A stretch of 60,790 bases of DNA, from contig JAEELL010000038.1 in assembly GCA_016282745.1 (NCBI GenBank), forward strand, positions 1-60,790, written 5' to 3'. The DNA is from Lachnospiraceae bacterium. Its GTDB lineage: Bacteria > Bacillota > Clostridia > Lachnospirales > Lachnospiraceae. The notes beneath the pieces are model-generated. The model made no database searches and was not told where the DNA came from. It worked only from the letters and a program-made list of their open reading frames with translations. Shown here piece by piece: positions 26,691 through 37,299 of this stretch. A program made the translations under genes and the position numbers. Position 1 is the stretch's first letter. Each line of letters starts with the position of its first letter.

Positions 26691-28181
26691 ATGTTTGACA
26701 TGGAGATTGGAATGGAAAAAGAATTGTTAAATAAAATGACAGAAGATATGGATAATAATGTGAAGGAAGAGAAGAAGTTTGAAAGCGAAACCGAAAGACA
26801 GTATTATTATATGAATCTGTGTAAAGCTCACGTATACAATGAGGAGAGAAGATTAGGAAGAAAGCTAACTGCGTGCATCAATACTTTCGGATGCCAGATG
26901 AATTTCCATGATTCAGAAAAACTTCTGGGAATTCTCAGAGAGATAGGTTATGTGGAAACAGATAGTGAGAAGGCTGATTTAGTTGTGTATAATACCTGTA
27001 CTGTCAGAGAAAATGCTAATTTAAAAATATACGGAAGACTTGGTTATCTGTCTAATCTTAAGAAAAAGAACCCTAATATGAAGATTGCACTTTGCGGATG
27101 TATGATGCAGGAAAAAGAAGTGGTTGAAAAGATTAAGAAGAGTTATCGTTTTGTCGATATAATATTTGGAACTCACAATATCTTCAAGTTTGCGGAAATT
27201 TTATATAATTCATATGGAAAAAATAAGATGATAACTGACGTGTGGGAAGGAACGACACAAATTGTTGAAAATCTCCCGAGCATCAGAAAATATAAGTTTA
27301 AATCCGGCGTGAATATTATGTACGGTTGTAATAATTTCTGCAGTTACTGTATTGTTCCGTATGTAAGAGGACGTGAGAGAAGCAGGGAGCCTGAAGATAT
27401 AATTAAAGAAATTGAAAATCTTGTGGCAGACGGAGTTGTTGAGATTATGCTTCTTGGCCAAAATGTAAATTCTTACGGCAAAGGACTTAAAAATGAGATT
27501 TCTTTTGCTGAACTTTTGAGAAGGGTTGAAAAGATTGAAGGTCTAAAGAGAATAAGATTTATGACATCCCATCCAAAAGATTTATCTGATGAACTTATAG
27601 ATGTTATGGCGGAGTCAGAAAAGATATGCAATCAGATGCATTTACCTGTTCAGAGCGGAAGCTCGAGATTGTTAAAAATCATGAACAGACATTATACAAA
27701 AGAAGATTATCTTACAATAGTAAAAAAACTCAAAGAGAAAATACCTGATATATCAATAACAACGGATATTATTGTCGGTTTTCCGGGTGAAACAGAAGAA
27801 GATTTTGAAGAAACTATAGATATAGTAAAACAGGTGGAATACGATAGCGCATTTACTTTCATTTATTCAAAGAGAACAGGAACTCCAGCGGCAACAATGG
27901 AAGGACAGGTTCCGGAGGAGGTCATAAAAGAAAGATTTGACAGACTCCTAAAAGTAATAAATGAAATATCAGCTAAAAATACTGATAAATATACGGGGCA
28001 GACTGTGGAAGTACTTGTTGAGGAAGAAAATAATCACGACGAGAGTCTTGTTACCGGAAGATTAACAAATAATATTCTCGTACATTTTAAAGGTGATAAG
28101 AGTCTTATTGGAAGTATAGTTAAAGTTCATCTGGATGAATCAAAGGGATTTTACTATATGGGAACTATGGTTGAGCAGTAA
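26691..28181 (+). CDS. miaB: tRNA-2-methylthio-N6-dimethylallyladenosine synthase MiaB
   Basis: A radical-SAM methylthiotransferase that adds a methylthio group to i6A37 of tRNAs; MiaA, which makes the i6A, is encoded five kilobases downstream in the same run. Three N-terminal cluster Cys are in TFGCQMN, NTCTVREN and LCGCMMQ. The SAM cluster is CNNFCSYC, followed by a C-terminal TRAM domain. The protein has an N-terminal extension of about 60 residues. The ATG at 26691 may be used, but the one at 26712 has a better ribosome-binding site (GGAG). Confidence 0.95.
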   Translation: MFDMEIGMEKELLNKMTEDMDNNVKEEKKFESETERQYYYMNLCKAHVYNEERRLGRKLTACINTFGCQMNFHDSEKLLGILREIGYVETDSEKADLVVYNTCTVRENANLKIYGRLGYLSNLKKKNPNMKIALCGCMMQEKEVVEKIKKSYRFVDIIFGTHNIFKFAEILYNSYGKNKMITDVWEGTTQIVENLPSIRKYKFKSGVNIMYGCNNFCSYCIVPYVRGRERSREPEDIIKEIENLVADGVVEIMLLGQNVNSYGKGLKNEISFAELLRRVEKIEGLKRIRFMTSHPKDLSDELIDVMAESEKICNQMHLPVQSGSSRLLKIMNRHYTKEDYLTIVKKLKEKIPDISITTDIIVGFPGETEEDFEETIDIVKQVEYDSAFTFIYSKRTGTPAATMEGQVPEEVIKERFDRLLKVINEISAKNTDKYTGQTVEVLVEEENNHDESLVTGRLTNNILVHFKGDKSLIGSIVKVHLDESKGFYYMGTMVEQ

Positions 28182-28254
28182 GAGGTGACATAGCAGTAAG
28201 ATATACTACTGAATGGATAAATATGATTGGTTTATAGAAAGATATGATTGGTTT
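28174..28254 (+). repeat. Short direct duplications after miaB
   Basis: AGCAGTAAG, which holds the miaB stop codon, occurs at 28174-28182 and 28192-28200. ATATGATTGGTTT occurs at 28221-28233 and 28242-28254. Both are exact, with periods of 18 and 21. Confidence 0.75.
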
Positions 28255-28287
28255 TAATGACCGATTGGAATCAGGAGGCAAACTAAA

Positions 28288-30930
28288 ATGGCACTAACGC
28301 CGATGATGCAAAAATACATGGAGACAAAAGAACAGTATAAAGACTGTATTATTTTCTACAGACTTGGTGATTTTTACGAGATGTTCTTTGATGATGCCAT
28401 AGTGGCATCTAAGGTTCTTGAAATAACTCTTACAGGTAAGTCCTGTGGGCTTGAAGAGAGAGCACCGATGTGTGGAGTTCCGCATCACGCAGTTGACATG
28501 TATCTGAATAAACTTGTAAAGAACGGATATAAGGTTGCAATAGTTGAGCAGGTTGAAGATCCGGCTCTTGCAAAAGGATTGGTAAAGAGGGAAGTTACAA
28601 GAATTGTAACTCCCGGAACTAATCTTGATACTACATCCATAGATGAATCAAAAAATAATTATCTCATGTGTATTGTCGCCATGAGTGATGTTTTTGGTAT
28701 ATCAATCGTAGATATCACAACCGGAGATTATTATGTTACAGAGGTTGAAAATTTGAGAACTATGTTAGATGAAGTTAACAAATTTATGCCTAGTGAGATT
28801 ATATGTAATGATTCTTTTATGGTATGTGGGGCTGATATTGAGGATTTGAAAGGGAGACTTGGAATATCTCTCTTTAATTTGGAATCCTGGTATTTTGATG
28901 ATGACGACTGCAGACTGGCATTAAAAAAACACTTTGGTGTTGCAGATCTTACCGGACTTGGAATTGGTGATTATCAGTGTGGTATTGTAGCTGCCGGTGC
29001 TCTTATGAGATATCTTATTGAGACTCAGAAGAATTCACTCTCGCACCTGACATCAATTATTCCGTATTCAACTGAAAAATATATGATTTTGGACACTTCA
29101 ACGCGAAGAAATCTGGAATTGTGTGAGACTCTTAGAGAAAAACAAAAAAGAGGCTCACTTCTTTGGGTTTTGGATAAGACAAAAACAGCGATGGGTGCTA
29201 GAATGCTTAGAACCTATATTGAGCAACCGCTGATTGAAAAAAGTGAAATCGCAAAGAGACAGTCAGCTATAGAGCAATTAAATAAAAATCTAATAGGTCG
29301 TGATGAGATAAGAGAGTATCTCTCATCAGTGTATGATTTGGAACGTCTTATTAGTAAGATAGCTTATCGTTCTGCAGGTCCTAGAGATTTGATATCGTTT
29401 AAAAATTCTCTTATGATGTTGCCTCATATAAAGGCGGCACTGGAAGATTTTAAATGTGAACTGTTTGACGAATTAAAGGAAAGATTTGACACTCTCGAAG
29501 ATCTTGCAAATCTTATTGATGATGCAATTAATGAAGAACCTCCTCTTACAATCAAGGAGGGAGGGATTATCAAAGAGCATTACAATGAGGAAGTTGACAG
29601 GTTGAGAGCGGCCAAAACAGAGGGTAAGACTTGGCTTGCTGAATTAGAGAGCGAAGAGCGAGAAAAAACCGGAATCAAGAACCTTAAAGTAAAATACAAC
29701 AAAGTTTTTGGTTATTATTTGGAGGTTACAAATTCTTACAAAGAACTTGTTCCTGAATATTATGTGAGAAAACAGACCCTCGCCAATGCAGAGAGATACA
29801 CTATGCCAAAGCTCAAAGAACTTGAAGATGTAATACTTGGAGCTGAAGACAAACTCTTTTCTTTGGAATACAACATATTTACGGATATCAGAGAAAAGAT
29901 TTCTGATGAAGTGACAAGAATTCAGATGACTGCAAAAACAATCGCAAATATTGATGTGTTTGCTTCTCTTGCATATGTTGCAGAGAGAAACAAATATGTA
30001 AAACCAAAGATAAACGAAAAGGGAATCATTGACATTCATGACGGACGTCATCCGGTAGTTGAAAAGATGATGTCAGATAACATGTTTATTACAAATGATA
30101 CTTATCTTGATAATATGAATGACAGACTGTCAATTATCACAGGGCCTAATATGGCCGGTAAGTCAACTTACATGAGACAGACAGCTCTTATAGTGCTGAT
30201 GGCTCAGATTGGAGCTTTTGTTCCGGCATCAGCTGCAAATATTGGTATTTGCGACAAGATATTTACAAGGGTTGGTGCGTCGGATGACCTTGCCAGCGGT
30301 CAGAGTACGTTTATGGTAGAGATGACGGAGGTTGCAAATATCCTTAGAAATGCAACAAAGAACAGTCTTCTCATTCTGGATGAAATCGGAAGAGGTACCA
30401 GTACTTTTGACGGACTCAGTATTGCCTGGGCTGTGGTTGAACATATTTGTGACAACAAACTTCTTGGAGCAAAAACGTTATTCGCAACACATTATCACGA
30501 ACTGACAGAGTTAGAGGGTACTCTAAAAGGAGTAAATAATTATTGTATCAGTGTAAAAGAACAGGGAGACGACATTGTATTCCTCAGAAAGATTGTAAGA
30601 GGCGGTGCCGATAAGAGCTATGGTATTCAGGTTGCAAAATTAGCGGGAGTTCCGGACAGTGTAATAAACAGAGCAAAAGAACTGCTTGTGGAACTCAGTG
30701 ATGCGGATATTACAGCAAAGGCAAAAGATATTGCCACTAATCTTACACCGGCAAATAATCTGCTGGATGTAAACAATAATGTTGAAATGACCCAGATGAC
30801 ATTTTTTGATACTGTCAGAGAGGATGATATTATAAAAGATCTGATGGATGTAAACTTAGCAGAAATGACACCGATTGATGCACTCAATATGTTATTTAAG
30901 ATTCAGAATAAATTAAGGAACAGATGGTAA
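28288..30930 (+). CDS. mutS: DNA mismatch repair protein MutS
   Basis: MutS recognises mismatched bases and, as an ATPase, recruits MutL. The N-terminal mismatch-binding motif FYRLGDFYEMF is present (Phe and Glu that wedge into the mismatch). The Walker A GPNMAGKST is near residue 619, with LILDEIGRGTSTFDG and FATHYHE following. The length of 880 residues is standard. An AGGAGG site lies 8 bases upstream. It is followed by mutL after 3 bases. Confidence 0.97.
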   Translation: MALTPMMQKYMETKEQYKDCIIFYRLGDFYEMFFDDAIVASKVLEITLTGKSCGLEERAPMCGVPHHAVDMYLNKLVKNGYKVAIVEQVEDPALAKGLVKREVTRIVTPGTNLDTTSIDESKNNYLMCIVAMSDVFGISIVDITTGDYYVTEVENLRTMLDEVNKFMPSEIICNDSFMVCGADIEDLKGRLGISLFNLESWYFDDDDCRLALKKHFGVADLTGLGIGDYQCGIVAAGALMRYLIETQKNSLSHLTSIIPYSTEKYMILDTSTRRNLELCETLREKQKRGSLLWVLDKTKTAMGARMLRTYIEQPLIEKSEIAKRQSAIEQLNKNLIGRDEIREYLSSVYDLERLISKIAYRSAGPRDLISFKNSLMMLPHIKAALEDFKCELFDELKERFDTLEDLANLIDDAINEEPPLTIKEGGIIKEHYNEEVDRLRAAKTEGKTWLAELESEEREKTGIKNLKVKYNKVFGYYLEVTNSYKELVPEYYVRKQTLANAERYTMPKLKELEDVILGAEDKLFSLEYNIFTDIREKISDEVTRIQMTAKTIANIDVFASLAYVAERNKYVKPKINEKGIIDIHDGRHPVVEKMMSDNMFITNDTYLDNMNDRLSIITGPNMAGKSTYMRQTALIVLMAQIGAFVPASAANIGICDKIFTRVGASDDLASGQSTFMVEMTEVANILRNATKNSLLILDEIGRGTSTFDGLSIAWAVVEHICDNKLLGAKTLFATHYHELTELEGTLKGVNNYCISVKEQGDDIVFLRKIVRGGADKSYGIQVAKLAGVPDSVINRAKELLVELSDADITAKAKDIATNLTPANNLLDVNNNVEMTQMTFFDTVREDDIIKDLMDVNLAEMTPIDALNMLFKIQNKLRNRW

Positions 30931-30933
30931 TAA

Positions 30934-32976
30934 ATGGGAAATATAAAACTTCTTGATCAAAAAACTATAAATCAAATAGCCGCAGGTGAAGTAATAGACA
31001 GACCGTCATCTGTTGTAAAAGAATTAATGGAAAATGCCATTGATGCTGGGGCAACAATGATAACTGTTGAGATAAAAGAGGGAGGAACTTCTCTTATCAG
31101 AATTACGGACAATGGAAGCGGAATCCAAAAAGAAGATATTAAAACTGCTTTTTTGCGCCATTCCACAAGTAAAATCAAGAGTGTGGAGGATTTGCTTACA
31201 GTATCGTCTTTAGGTTTCAGAGGTGAGGCACTGTCAAGTATTGCCGCAGTATGTCAGGTTGAACTTATTACAAAGGTGAAAGATTCAATTACGGCGACAA
31301 GATATGTTATTGAAGGAGGCTCTGAGAAAAGTGTTGAAGAAATCGGAGCGCCTGAAGGAACTACTTTTGTAGTGAAAAATATTTTTTATAACACACCTGC
31401 CAGAAGAAAGTTTTTAAAAAGTCCACAGACTGAAGCCGGATACATTTCGGATGTTGTTGAGCATATTGCGATGTCGCATCCGGAGGTGGCAATAAGTTTT
31501 ATTACAAATAACAAAGAAAAAATACATACTCAGGGAAATGCCAATCTAAAAGATGTTATATATGCAGTGTATGGAAAAGAAACTGCAAAAAATCTTATAG
31601 CAATAGATTCTGAAAATGAAGATTTTACAATCTCAGGCTTCCTTGGAAGACCGATAATTAATCGTGGAAACAGAAATGGCGAGAATTATTTTATAAACGG
31701 AAGATACATTAAGAGTAGTATAGTATCAAAAGCTATAGAAGAAGCTTATAAACCTTATGTAATGCAGCATAAATATCCATTTACAGTTCTACATTTCACA
31801 ATAGACAGTAGCATGCTTGATGTTAATGTCCATCCATCGAAGATGCAATTGAGATTTAAGGATGGAGAAAAGGTATATACCTTTATCAGAGATTCGATAT
31901 CTGCTGAACTTAGAAGAATTTCCATGATACCGAATGTTGAACTTGATGATGAGAGAAGTGAAGCAAAAGAGAATGTTGTTAAGAATACTATTAAACCGGC
32001 ACAGCCTTTTGAACAGCGTCGTATCGAGGAAAGTAAGAAAATATCAACACCACCGCTAACTATATCGAATCCTGTTGTTATAAAAACGAATCCTGGTGGA
32101 ACTAAAAATGCAAGTCAAAGTAATGACAGAGATGAACAGATTGTTGATAAAAGTGTTGATAACTTGAAAATGAGTTTACATAAAAATGAGCAAAAATGTG
32201 GACAAACAGCAGATACTGAAAACACGGTTGACATAATTGTAGAAGAGAAAACGAATTATGACTGCTCAACGCCAAGAGTGACTGGTGATAGTATTTCCGA
32301 TAATACTGATGGTTATAATAATCTGGAAGTTTTGGAAAAACAGTTTGATAATGTCAGTATGAGTTTGTTTGATAATGATTTTCTAAGTGAGGCTGCAAGA
32401 CCTAACCACAAAATTATCGGACAGGTATTTGACACATACTGGATAGTTGAGTATGACAACAAGATGTATATTATCGATCAACATGCTGCTCATGAAAAAG
32501 TTATGTATGAGATGCTTATGGAGAGATTTAGAAATAAAGAAAGGGTGTCTCAGAATCTCAATCCTCCGATTATTGTTTCACTTTCAATGAATGAGGAAAA
32601 TATATTGAACAAATATATGGATTTCTTCTACGAATTTGGTTTTGAAATTGAGCATTTTGGAGGAAGAGAATATGCCATAAGAGCAGTACCTCTTGATTTA
32701 TATACTTTGAACGAAAGAGAACTGTTTATTGACATGCTTGATAACCTGACAAACGAAAACGATAAGGTTTCTTCAGAACTGTTGTCAGACAGAATTGCAA
32801 CAATGTCATGCAAAGCTGCAGTAAAGGGAAATAATAAATTGTCTATGGCGGAGGCGGATGAACTTATTGGAAAGCTGTTATCCTTAGAAAATCCATATAA
32901 CTGTCCTCATGGAAGACCTACTATTATTTCAATGTCTAAATATGAATTAGAAAAGAAGTTTAAACGAATTGTATAG
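30934..32976 (+). CDS. mutL: DNA mismatch repair protein MutL (endonuclease type)
   Basis: The N-terminal GHKL ATPase has ENAIDAGAT and GFRGEALSSI. A charged, Asn-rich linker of about 150 residues follows (residues ~330-480). The C-terminal domain holds DQHAAHEKVMYE near residue 515, which fits the DQHA(x)2E(x)4E metal site of nicking MutL, as expected in bacteria without MutH. The gene ends in a duplicated GTATAG stop region. Confidence 0.96.
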   Translation: MGNIKLLDQKTINQIAAGEVIDRPSSVVKELMENAIDAGATMITVEIKEGGTSLIRITDNGSGIQKEDIKTAFLRHSTSKIKSVEDLLTVSSLGFRGEALSSIAAVCQVELITKVKDSITATRYVIEGGSEKSVEEIGAPEGTTFVVKNIFYNTPARRKFLKSPQTEAGYISDVVEHIAMSHPEVAISFITNNKEKIHTQGNANLKDVIYAVYGKETAKNLIAIDSENEDFTISGFLGRPIINRGNRNGENYFINGRYIKSSIVSKAIEEAYKPYVMQHKYPFTVLHFTIDSSMLDVNVHPSKMQLRFKDGEKVYTFIRDSISAELRRISMIPNVELDDERSEAKENVVKNTIKPAQPFEQRRIEESKKISTPPLTISNPVVIKTNPGGTKNASQSNDRDEQIVDKSVDNLKMSLHKNEQKCGQTADTENTVDIIVEEKTNYDCSTPRVTGDSISDNTDGYNNLEVLEKQFDNVSMSLFDNDFLSEAARPNHKIIGQVFDTYWIVEYDNKMYIIDQHAAHEKVMYEMLMERFRNKERVSQNLNPPIIVSLSMNEENILNKYMDFFYEFGFEIEHFGGREYAIRAVPLDLYTLNERELFIDMLDNLTNENDKVSSELLSDRIATMSCKAAVKGNNKLSMAEADELIGKLLSLENPYNCPHGRPTIISMSKYELEKKFKRIV

Positions 32977-33024
32977 CAAATTGTATTATATATTGTATAG
33001 CAAATTATACAGCAAATTATACAG
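32968..33024 (+). repeat. Tandem duplications across the mutL stop
   Basis: ATTGTATAGCAAATT (last codons plus TAG) occurs exactly at 32968-32982 and 32992-33006. A second unit AGCAAATTATACAG occurs at 32999-33012 and 33011-33024. The 69-base gap before miaA is made almost wholly of these copies. Confidence 0.88.
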
Positions 33025-33045
33025 ATAGTTGTTTAGGAGAATTGT

Positions 33046-33990
33046 GTGAAACCTTTAGTAATTATTACCGGACCGACAGCGGTTGGAAAGACAGCTATGT
33101 CGGTTGAACTGGCAAAGAGAATAAACGGAGAGATAATAAGTGCTGATTCTATCCAGGTTTACAAATATCTGGATATAGGTTCTGCAAAAGTCACAAAAGA
33201 AGAGATGGATGGTGTCAGTCATTATCTTATAGACGAATTTGAACCTGATGAAGAGTTTGATATTACAGTTTTTAAGGATAAGGCTCTTGAATATATTGAC
33301 CGGATATATGAAAAGGGAAAAGTGCCAATCATAGCAGGCGGTACAGGTTTTTATATTCAGTCAGTTTTATTTGATATAAAGTTTGATGATGCCGGTGCGG
33401 ATTATGATTACAGAAGAGAACTTGAAGAACTCTGTAAGAAAGAAGGACCTGAGCATCTTCATAATTTATTAAGAAAAATAGACCCAAAATCTGCAGAAAT
33501 TATTCACTATAATAATACGAAGCGTGTCATCAGGGCACTTGAGTATTATAAAGCGACCGGAAATCCTATCTCCGAACACAATGAGGAACAGAGAAAAAAT
33601 GAGTCGCCATATAATTTTATCTATTTTGTCTTAAATGATGACAGAGAAAAATTATATGAACGAATAAACAAAAGAGTCGATATTATGGTTGAACAGGGAC
33701 TGTTTGAAGAAGTCGACAAATTGATTAAGATGGGGTATTCTTCAGAACTCAATTCAATGCAGGGAATTGGATACAGAGAAGTTTTTGATTACTATGCAGG
33801 AAAAATGACAAAAGAAGAGACTGTTGAGAAAATTAAGCTTAACACAAGACATTTTGCAAAAAGGCAGATTACATGGTTCAAGAGAGAAAAAAGCGTAACC
33901 ATGGTTGATATTGGTGACTTTGATTATGACAGGGAAAAGATTTTGTCTTATATGATTCAGTTGCTCAAAGATAAACAGATTATATTATAA
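33046..33990 (+). CDS. miaA: tRNA dimethylallyltransferase MiaA
   Basis: MiaA prenylates A37 of tRNAs that read UNN codons, creating the substrate for MiaB. The P-loop GPTAVGKTAMS is at residues 8-18. SADSIQVY, IAGGTGFYIQS and the C-terminal NTRHFAKRQITWF are conserved. The start is a GTG with TAGGAGA five bases upstream; no ATG fits. The miaB-mutSL-miaA order is common in Firmicutes. Confidence 0.96.
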   Translation: MKPLVIITGPTAVGKTAMSVELAKRINGEIISADSIQVYKYLDIGSAKVTKEEMDGVSHYLIDEFEPDEEFDITVFKDKALEYIDRIYEKGKVPIIAGGTGFYIQSVLFDIKFDDAGADYDYRRELEELCKKEGPEHLHNLLRKIDPKSAEIIHYNNTKRVIRALEYYKATGNPISEHNEEQRKNESPYNFIYFVLNDDREKLYERINKRVDIMVEQGLFEEVDKLIKMGYSSELNSMQGIGYREVFDYYAGKMTKEETVEKIKLNTRHFAKRQITWFKREKSVTMVDIGDFDYDREKILSYMIQLLKDKQIIL

Positions 33991-34078
33991 TTATTGTTTG
34001 CATATGATATCAAATGCCACTTCATGGGCCAGGATGCAAAGTTGTGCACAATAATATAGTTTCAGTAGGAGAATACAG

Positions 34079-35344
34079 ATGTTTAAGGAATTTGGAATTA
34101 GTGAAAAAGTAGTTGATTTTTCAAATGACATTTTAAAAGATTTGAAAGAGAGATTTGAAAAAATAGATGAGATAGCAGAATATAATCAGTTAAAGGTACT
34201 TGCTGCGATGCAAAAACACAAAGTATCCGAGGCTCATTTTCATGCTACAACCGGATATGGTTACAATGATATAGGAAGAGATACTCTTGAGGAAGTGTAC
34301 GCAAGTGTATTCCATACAGAGGCAGCTCTTGTCAGACCGCAGATCACCTGTGGAACTCATGCTCTGTGTATTGCTCTTAGCGGTAATCTGAGACCGGGAG
34401 ATAAAATGCTCTATATTTCAGGAAAACCTTACGATACTCTTGAGGAAGTAATAGGAATCAGAGCGTCTAAGGGGTCTCTGGCTGAATATGGTGTTTCTTA
34501 CGGTCAGGTAGATTTGTTGCCAAACGGAGAATTTGACATAGAAGGAATTAAAAAGGCAATTACAGATGATGTAAAACTTGTTGGAATTCAAAGATCAAAA
34601 GGGTATGCTACAAGACCTACATTGTCTGTTGCAAAGATAAAAGAGGCAATTGATGCAGTTAAAAGTGTTCGCGATGATGTGATAGTTATGGTTGATAACT
34701 GTTATGGAGAGTTCGTTGAGACCGTCGAGCCTTCTGATGTTGGAGCAGATATGGTTGTCGGTTCTCTTATAAAGAATCCGGGAGGCGGACTTGCACCAAT
34801 AGGCGGATATATAGCAGGAACTAAAGAATGCGTTGAAAATGCCGCATTCCGACTTACCACACCGGGACTTGGAAAAGAAGTCGGCGCTAGCCTTGGAGTT
34901 ATTTCAACATTCTTCCAGGGATTGTTCTTGGCACCGGAGGTTACAGCCGGCGCGTTAAAGGGGGCAATATTTGCAGCGAATATATTTGAAAATCTCGGAT
35001 ATAAAGTTGTTCCAAATAAGACAGAGAGCAGACATGATATCATCCAGGCGGTTGAGTTTGGAACTCCTGAAGGAGTTATCTCTTTTTGTAAAGGAATTCA
35101 GGCTGCTGCCCCTGTAGACAGTTATGTTGTACCTGAACCTTGGGATATGCCCGGATATGATGCACCGGTAATTATGGCTGCAGGAGCATTTGTCTCAGGT
35201 TCGTCAATCGAACTTAGCGCAGACGGACCAATCAAACCTCCTTATGCTGTATATTTCCAGGGCGGGCTTACATGGCATCACGCTAAACTAGGAATAATGA
35301 AAGCATTACAACAGCTGTGCGATGACAAAGTAGTAACTTTGTAA
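34079..35344 (+). CDS. PLP-dependent YnbB/methionine gamma-lyase family protein
   Basis: A cystathionine-lyase-like PLP enzyme often annotated as an aluminium-resistance protein. The family's HFHATTGYGYND and RPQITCGTHAL are present, and the PLP lysine is expected at K232 in SLIKNPGGGLAP. Length 421 residues. It follows miaA, as ynbB does in Bacillus. The substrate is not established. A T-rich hairpin terminator follows. Confidence 0.88.
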   Translation: MFKEFGISEKVVDFSNDILKDLKERFEKIDEIAEYNQLKVLAAMQKHKVSEAHFHATTGYGYNDIGRDTLEEVYASVFHTEAALVRPQITCGTHALCIALSGNLRPGDKMLYISGKPYDTLEEVIGIRASKGSLAEYGVSYGQVDLLPNGEFDIEGIKKAITDDVKLVGIQRSKGYATRPTLSVAKIKEAIDAVKSVRDDVIVMVDNCYGEFVETVEPSDVGADMVVGSLIKNPGGGLAPIGGYIAGTKECVENAAFRLTTPGLGKEVGASLGVISTFFQGLFLAPEVTAGALKGAIFAANIFENLGYKVVPNKTESRHDIIQAVEFGTPEGVISFCKGIQAAAPVDSYVVPEPWDMPGYDAPVIMAAGAFVSGSSIELSADGPIKPPYAVYFQGGLTWHHAKLGIMKALQQLCDDKVVTL

Positions 35345-35347
35345 TGT

Positions 35348-35382
35348 CGAATTCTAAGACTATTTGTCTTATTCGTTTTTTT
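35348..35382 (+). terminator. Rho-independent terminator after the YnbB-like gene
   Basis: CGAAT...AAGAC pairs with GTCTT-ATTCG with a three-base bulge on the left arm, followed by seven T. It ends the miaB-mutSL-miaA run. Confidence 0.75.
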
Positions 35383-35476
35383 GATACAGTTAACTATACT
35401 TATTAAAAGTATTGTGATACAATCCATTATGGTATAAACCTAAAAAGTACTTGGGGAGAGCAGGTCAGGAGGGTTT

Positions 35477-36187
35477 ATGCATGATAAACAATTAATCAAA
35501 GACGTACCGGGGCAGCTTCGCCCGTACGAAAAGTGTATTCGTTATGGGGAATCGTTTTTATCAAATGAGGAATTGCTGGCGATAATAATCAAAACCGGTA
35601 CAAATGGTGAGAGTTCGACCACACTTGCAAAAAAGATATTGGGGTTGAACAACAAGGATGGCGATTTACTTGGACTTATGCATTTGTCCATGAGTGAATT
35701 GATGACTGTCAAAGGGGTAGGGAAAGTTAAGGCGATTCAGATTAGATGTGTTGCTGAATTGTCAAAGCGTATTTCCATGAGTAATGCCAGAGAACAACTG
35801 GATTTCAGTAAGCCTGAGACAATTGCAAATTATTATATGGAGCAGATGAGACATCTTGAAGTGGAACAGTTATTTGTTTTATTTCTTGATACTAAATGCC
35901 ATCTGATAAGTGAAAAAGTGATGTTTAAAGGGACTGTAAACAGTTCTCTGATGTCACCCAGAGAGATTTTTATTGAGGCATTCAGACTGAATGCTGTAAA
36001 TATTATACTGATGCACAATCATCCAAGTGGTGATACGACTCCGAGCAGGAAAGACATTGACGGCACAATCCGGCTGATTAAAGCAGGAGCCATGGTTGGA
36101 ATAAAAGTACTTGATCATATTATTATCGGAGACAGGAGTTTTATCAGTTTAAAACAAAACGGATCAATCGGAAGGGAGCATTTTTAA
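35477..36187 (+). CDS. radC: RadC-family JAB-domain protein
   Basis: It has an N-terminal helix-hairpin-helix region (VKGVGKVKAIQIRCV) and a C-terminal JAB/MPN metalloprotease-like domain with HNHPSGD near residue 180. Despite the name, a repair role is unproven. It is regularly encoded beside mreB in Firmicutes. AGGAGGG is only three bases from the ATG, which is tight but is the only reasonable start. The stop shares one base with the mreB ATG. Confidence 0.94.
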   Translation: MHDKQLIKDVPGQLRPYEKCIRYGESFLSNEELLAIIIKTGTNGESSTTLAKKILGLNNKDGDLLGLMHLSMSELMTVKGVGKVKAIQIRCVAELSKRISMSNAREQLDFSKPETIANYYMEQMRHLEVEQLFVLFLDTKCHLISEKVMFKGTVNSSLMSPREIFIEAFRLNAVNIILMHNHPSGDTTPSRKDIDGTIRLIKAGAMVGIKVLDHIIIGDRSFISLKQNGSIGREHF

Positions 36188-37212
36188 TGCAGTTAATTTA
36201 TGGAGTCGATATGGGTACAAGTAATATCAAACTGTACAACGGATCGACAAAAGAAATATTAAATGAAAAAAATGTTATCGCAATAAAGAATAAAAAAGAG
36301 GTGTTGGCTGCCGGAGATGAAGCTTTTGAGATGTTTCAGAAAGCACCGGATAATATTCAGGTGTCATTTCCGGTAAGAGAGGGAGTTATTGCAGATTTAA
36401 AGAATATGGAATCTTTGTTTGAAAGATTTTTTGTAAAGTGCAATAAACTTAGAACTGTTCGTTCAGGAAGATTTATAATTGCAGTTCCAACCGATATCAC
36501 TGAAGTGGAAAAGAGAGCTTTCTATGATGTTATCGATGAGTCTAATGTCAAAGTAAAAGAAATTCGAGTAGTTGAAAAACCGATTGCCGACGCTATTGGA
36601 GTTGGTATTGATATGAATAGTTCAAGAGGAAACATGATAGTAAATATCGGTGCTGATACAACTGAGATTTCTGTTATATCAGGAGGCGGTATTGTAATCA
36701 GCAGAATTGTCAAAACAGGAGGAAATAAACTGGATGAGTCAATTGTCAATATAGTCAAGAAGAAATACAATATTCATATTGGACTTAAGACTGCGGAACA
36801 AATTAAGTTTGCACTGGCTGATGCCATGTATGATGAAGATTCTGATGTGGAAGATGTATGTAATGTTTTTGGACGAAATGTTATTACCGGACTTCCTTCT
36901 GAAAGACCTGTATCGTCTGATTTGATATACGAAGCTATCAAGGAATTTATTGTTTCAATCGTTGAGGCAATCAAGACATTATTAGAGAGAACACCTCCTG
37001 AACTGACTGCGGATATTAAAGAATCAGGTATATTTTTGACTGGTGGTTCTACCTGCATCAAAAATATAGAACAGCTTATTGCAAATGAAACAGGACTCAG
37101 AATTAATACAGTCAGAACACCGGGTGAGTCGGTAATCAGAGGAATCGCAAAGATTATATCGGATCCTCAGTATAAGAAGATTCCGTACACACCTAGAGAA
37201 AAGACTTTGTAA
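36187..37212 (+). CDS. mreB: MreB-family rod-shape actin homologue
   Basis: A bacterial actin that moves with the elongation machinery and guides side-wall synthesis. The phosphate loops VDMGTSNIK and NIGADTTEISVI, and the adenosine segment FLTGGSTCIKNIEQL, are visible. Length 341 residues. Position before mreC and mreD supports MreB rather than a distant Mbl paralogue; the sequence is divergent (for instance MDMGT rather than DLGT spacing), so Mbl-like naming remains possible. Confidence 0.93.
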   Translation: MQLIYGVDMGTSNIKLYNGSTKEILNEKNVIAIKNKKEVLAAGDEAFEMFQKAPDNIQVSFPVREGVIADLKNMESLFERFFVKCNKLRTVRSGRFIIAVPTDITEVEKRAFYDVIDESNVKVKEIRVVEKPIADAIGVGIDMNSSRGNMIVNIGADTTEISVISGGGIVISRIVKTGGNKLDESIVNIVKKKYNIHIGLKTAEQIKFALADAMYDEDSDVEDVCNVFGRNVITGLPSERPVSSDLIYEAIKEFIVSIVEAIKTLLERTPPELTADIKESGIFLTGGSTCIKNIEQLIANETGLRINTVRTPGESVIRGIAKIISDPQYKKIPYTPREKTL

Positions 37213-37299
37213 TATTAGATTTGAGATGACTCACATTTCGAGCACACGTGTGCTAAGTGATGAAATATAAGTTTCAGTTCATATAAGAAGGATAGATAG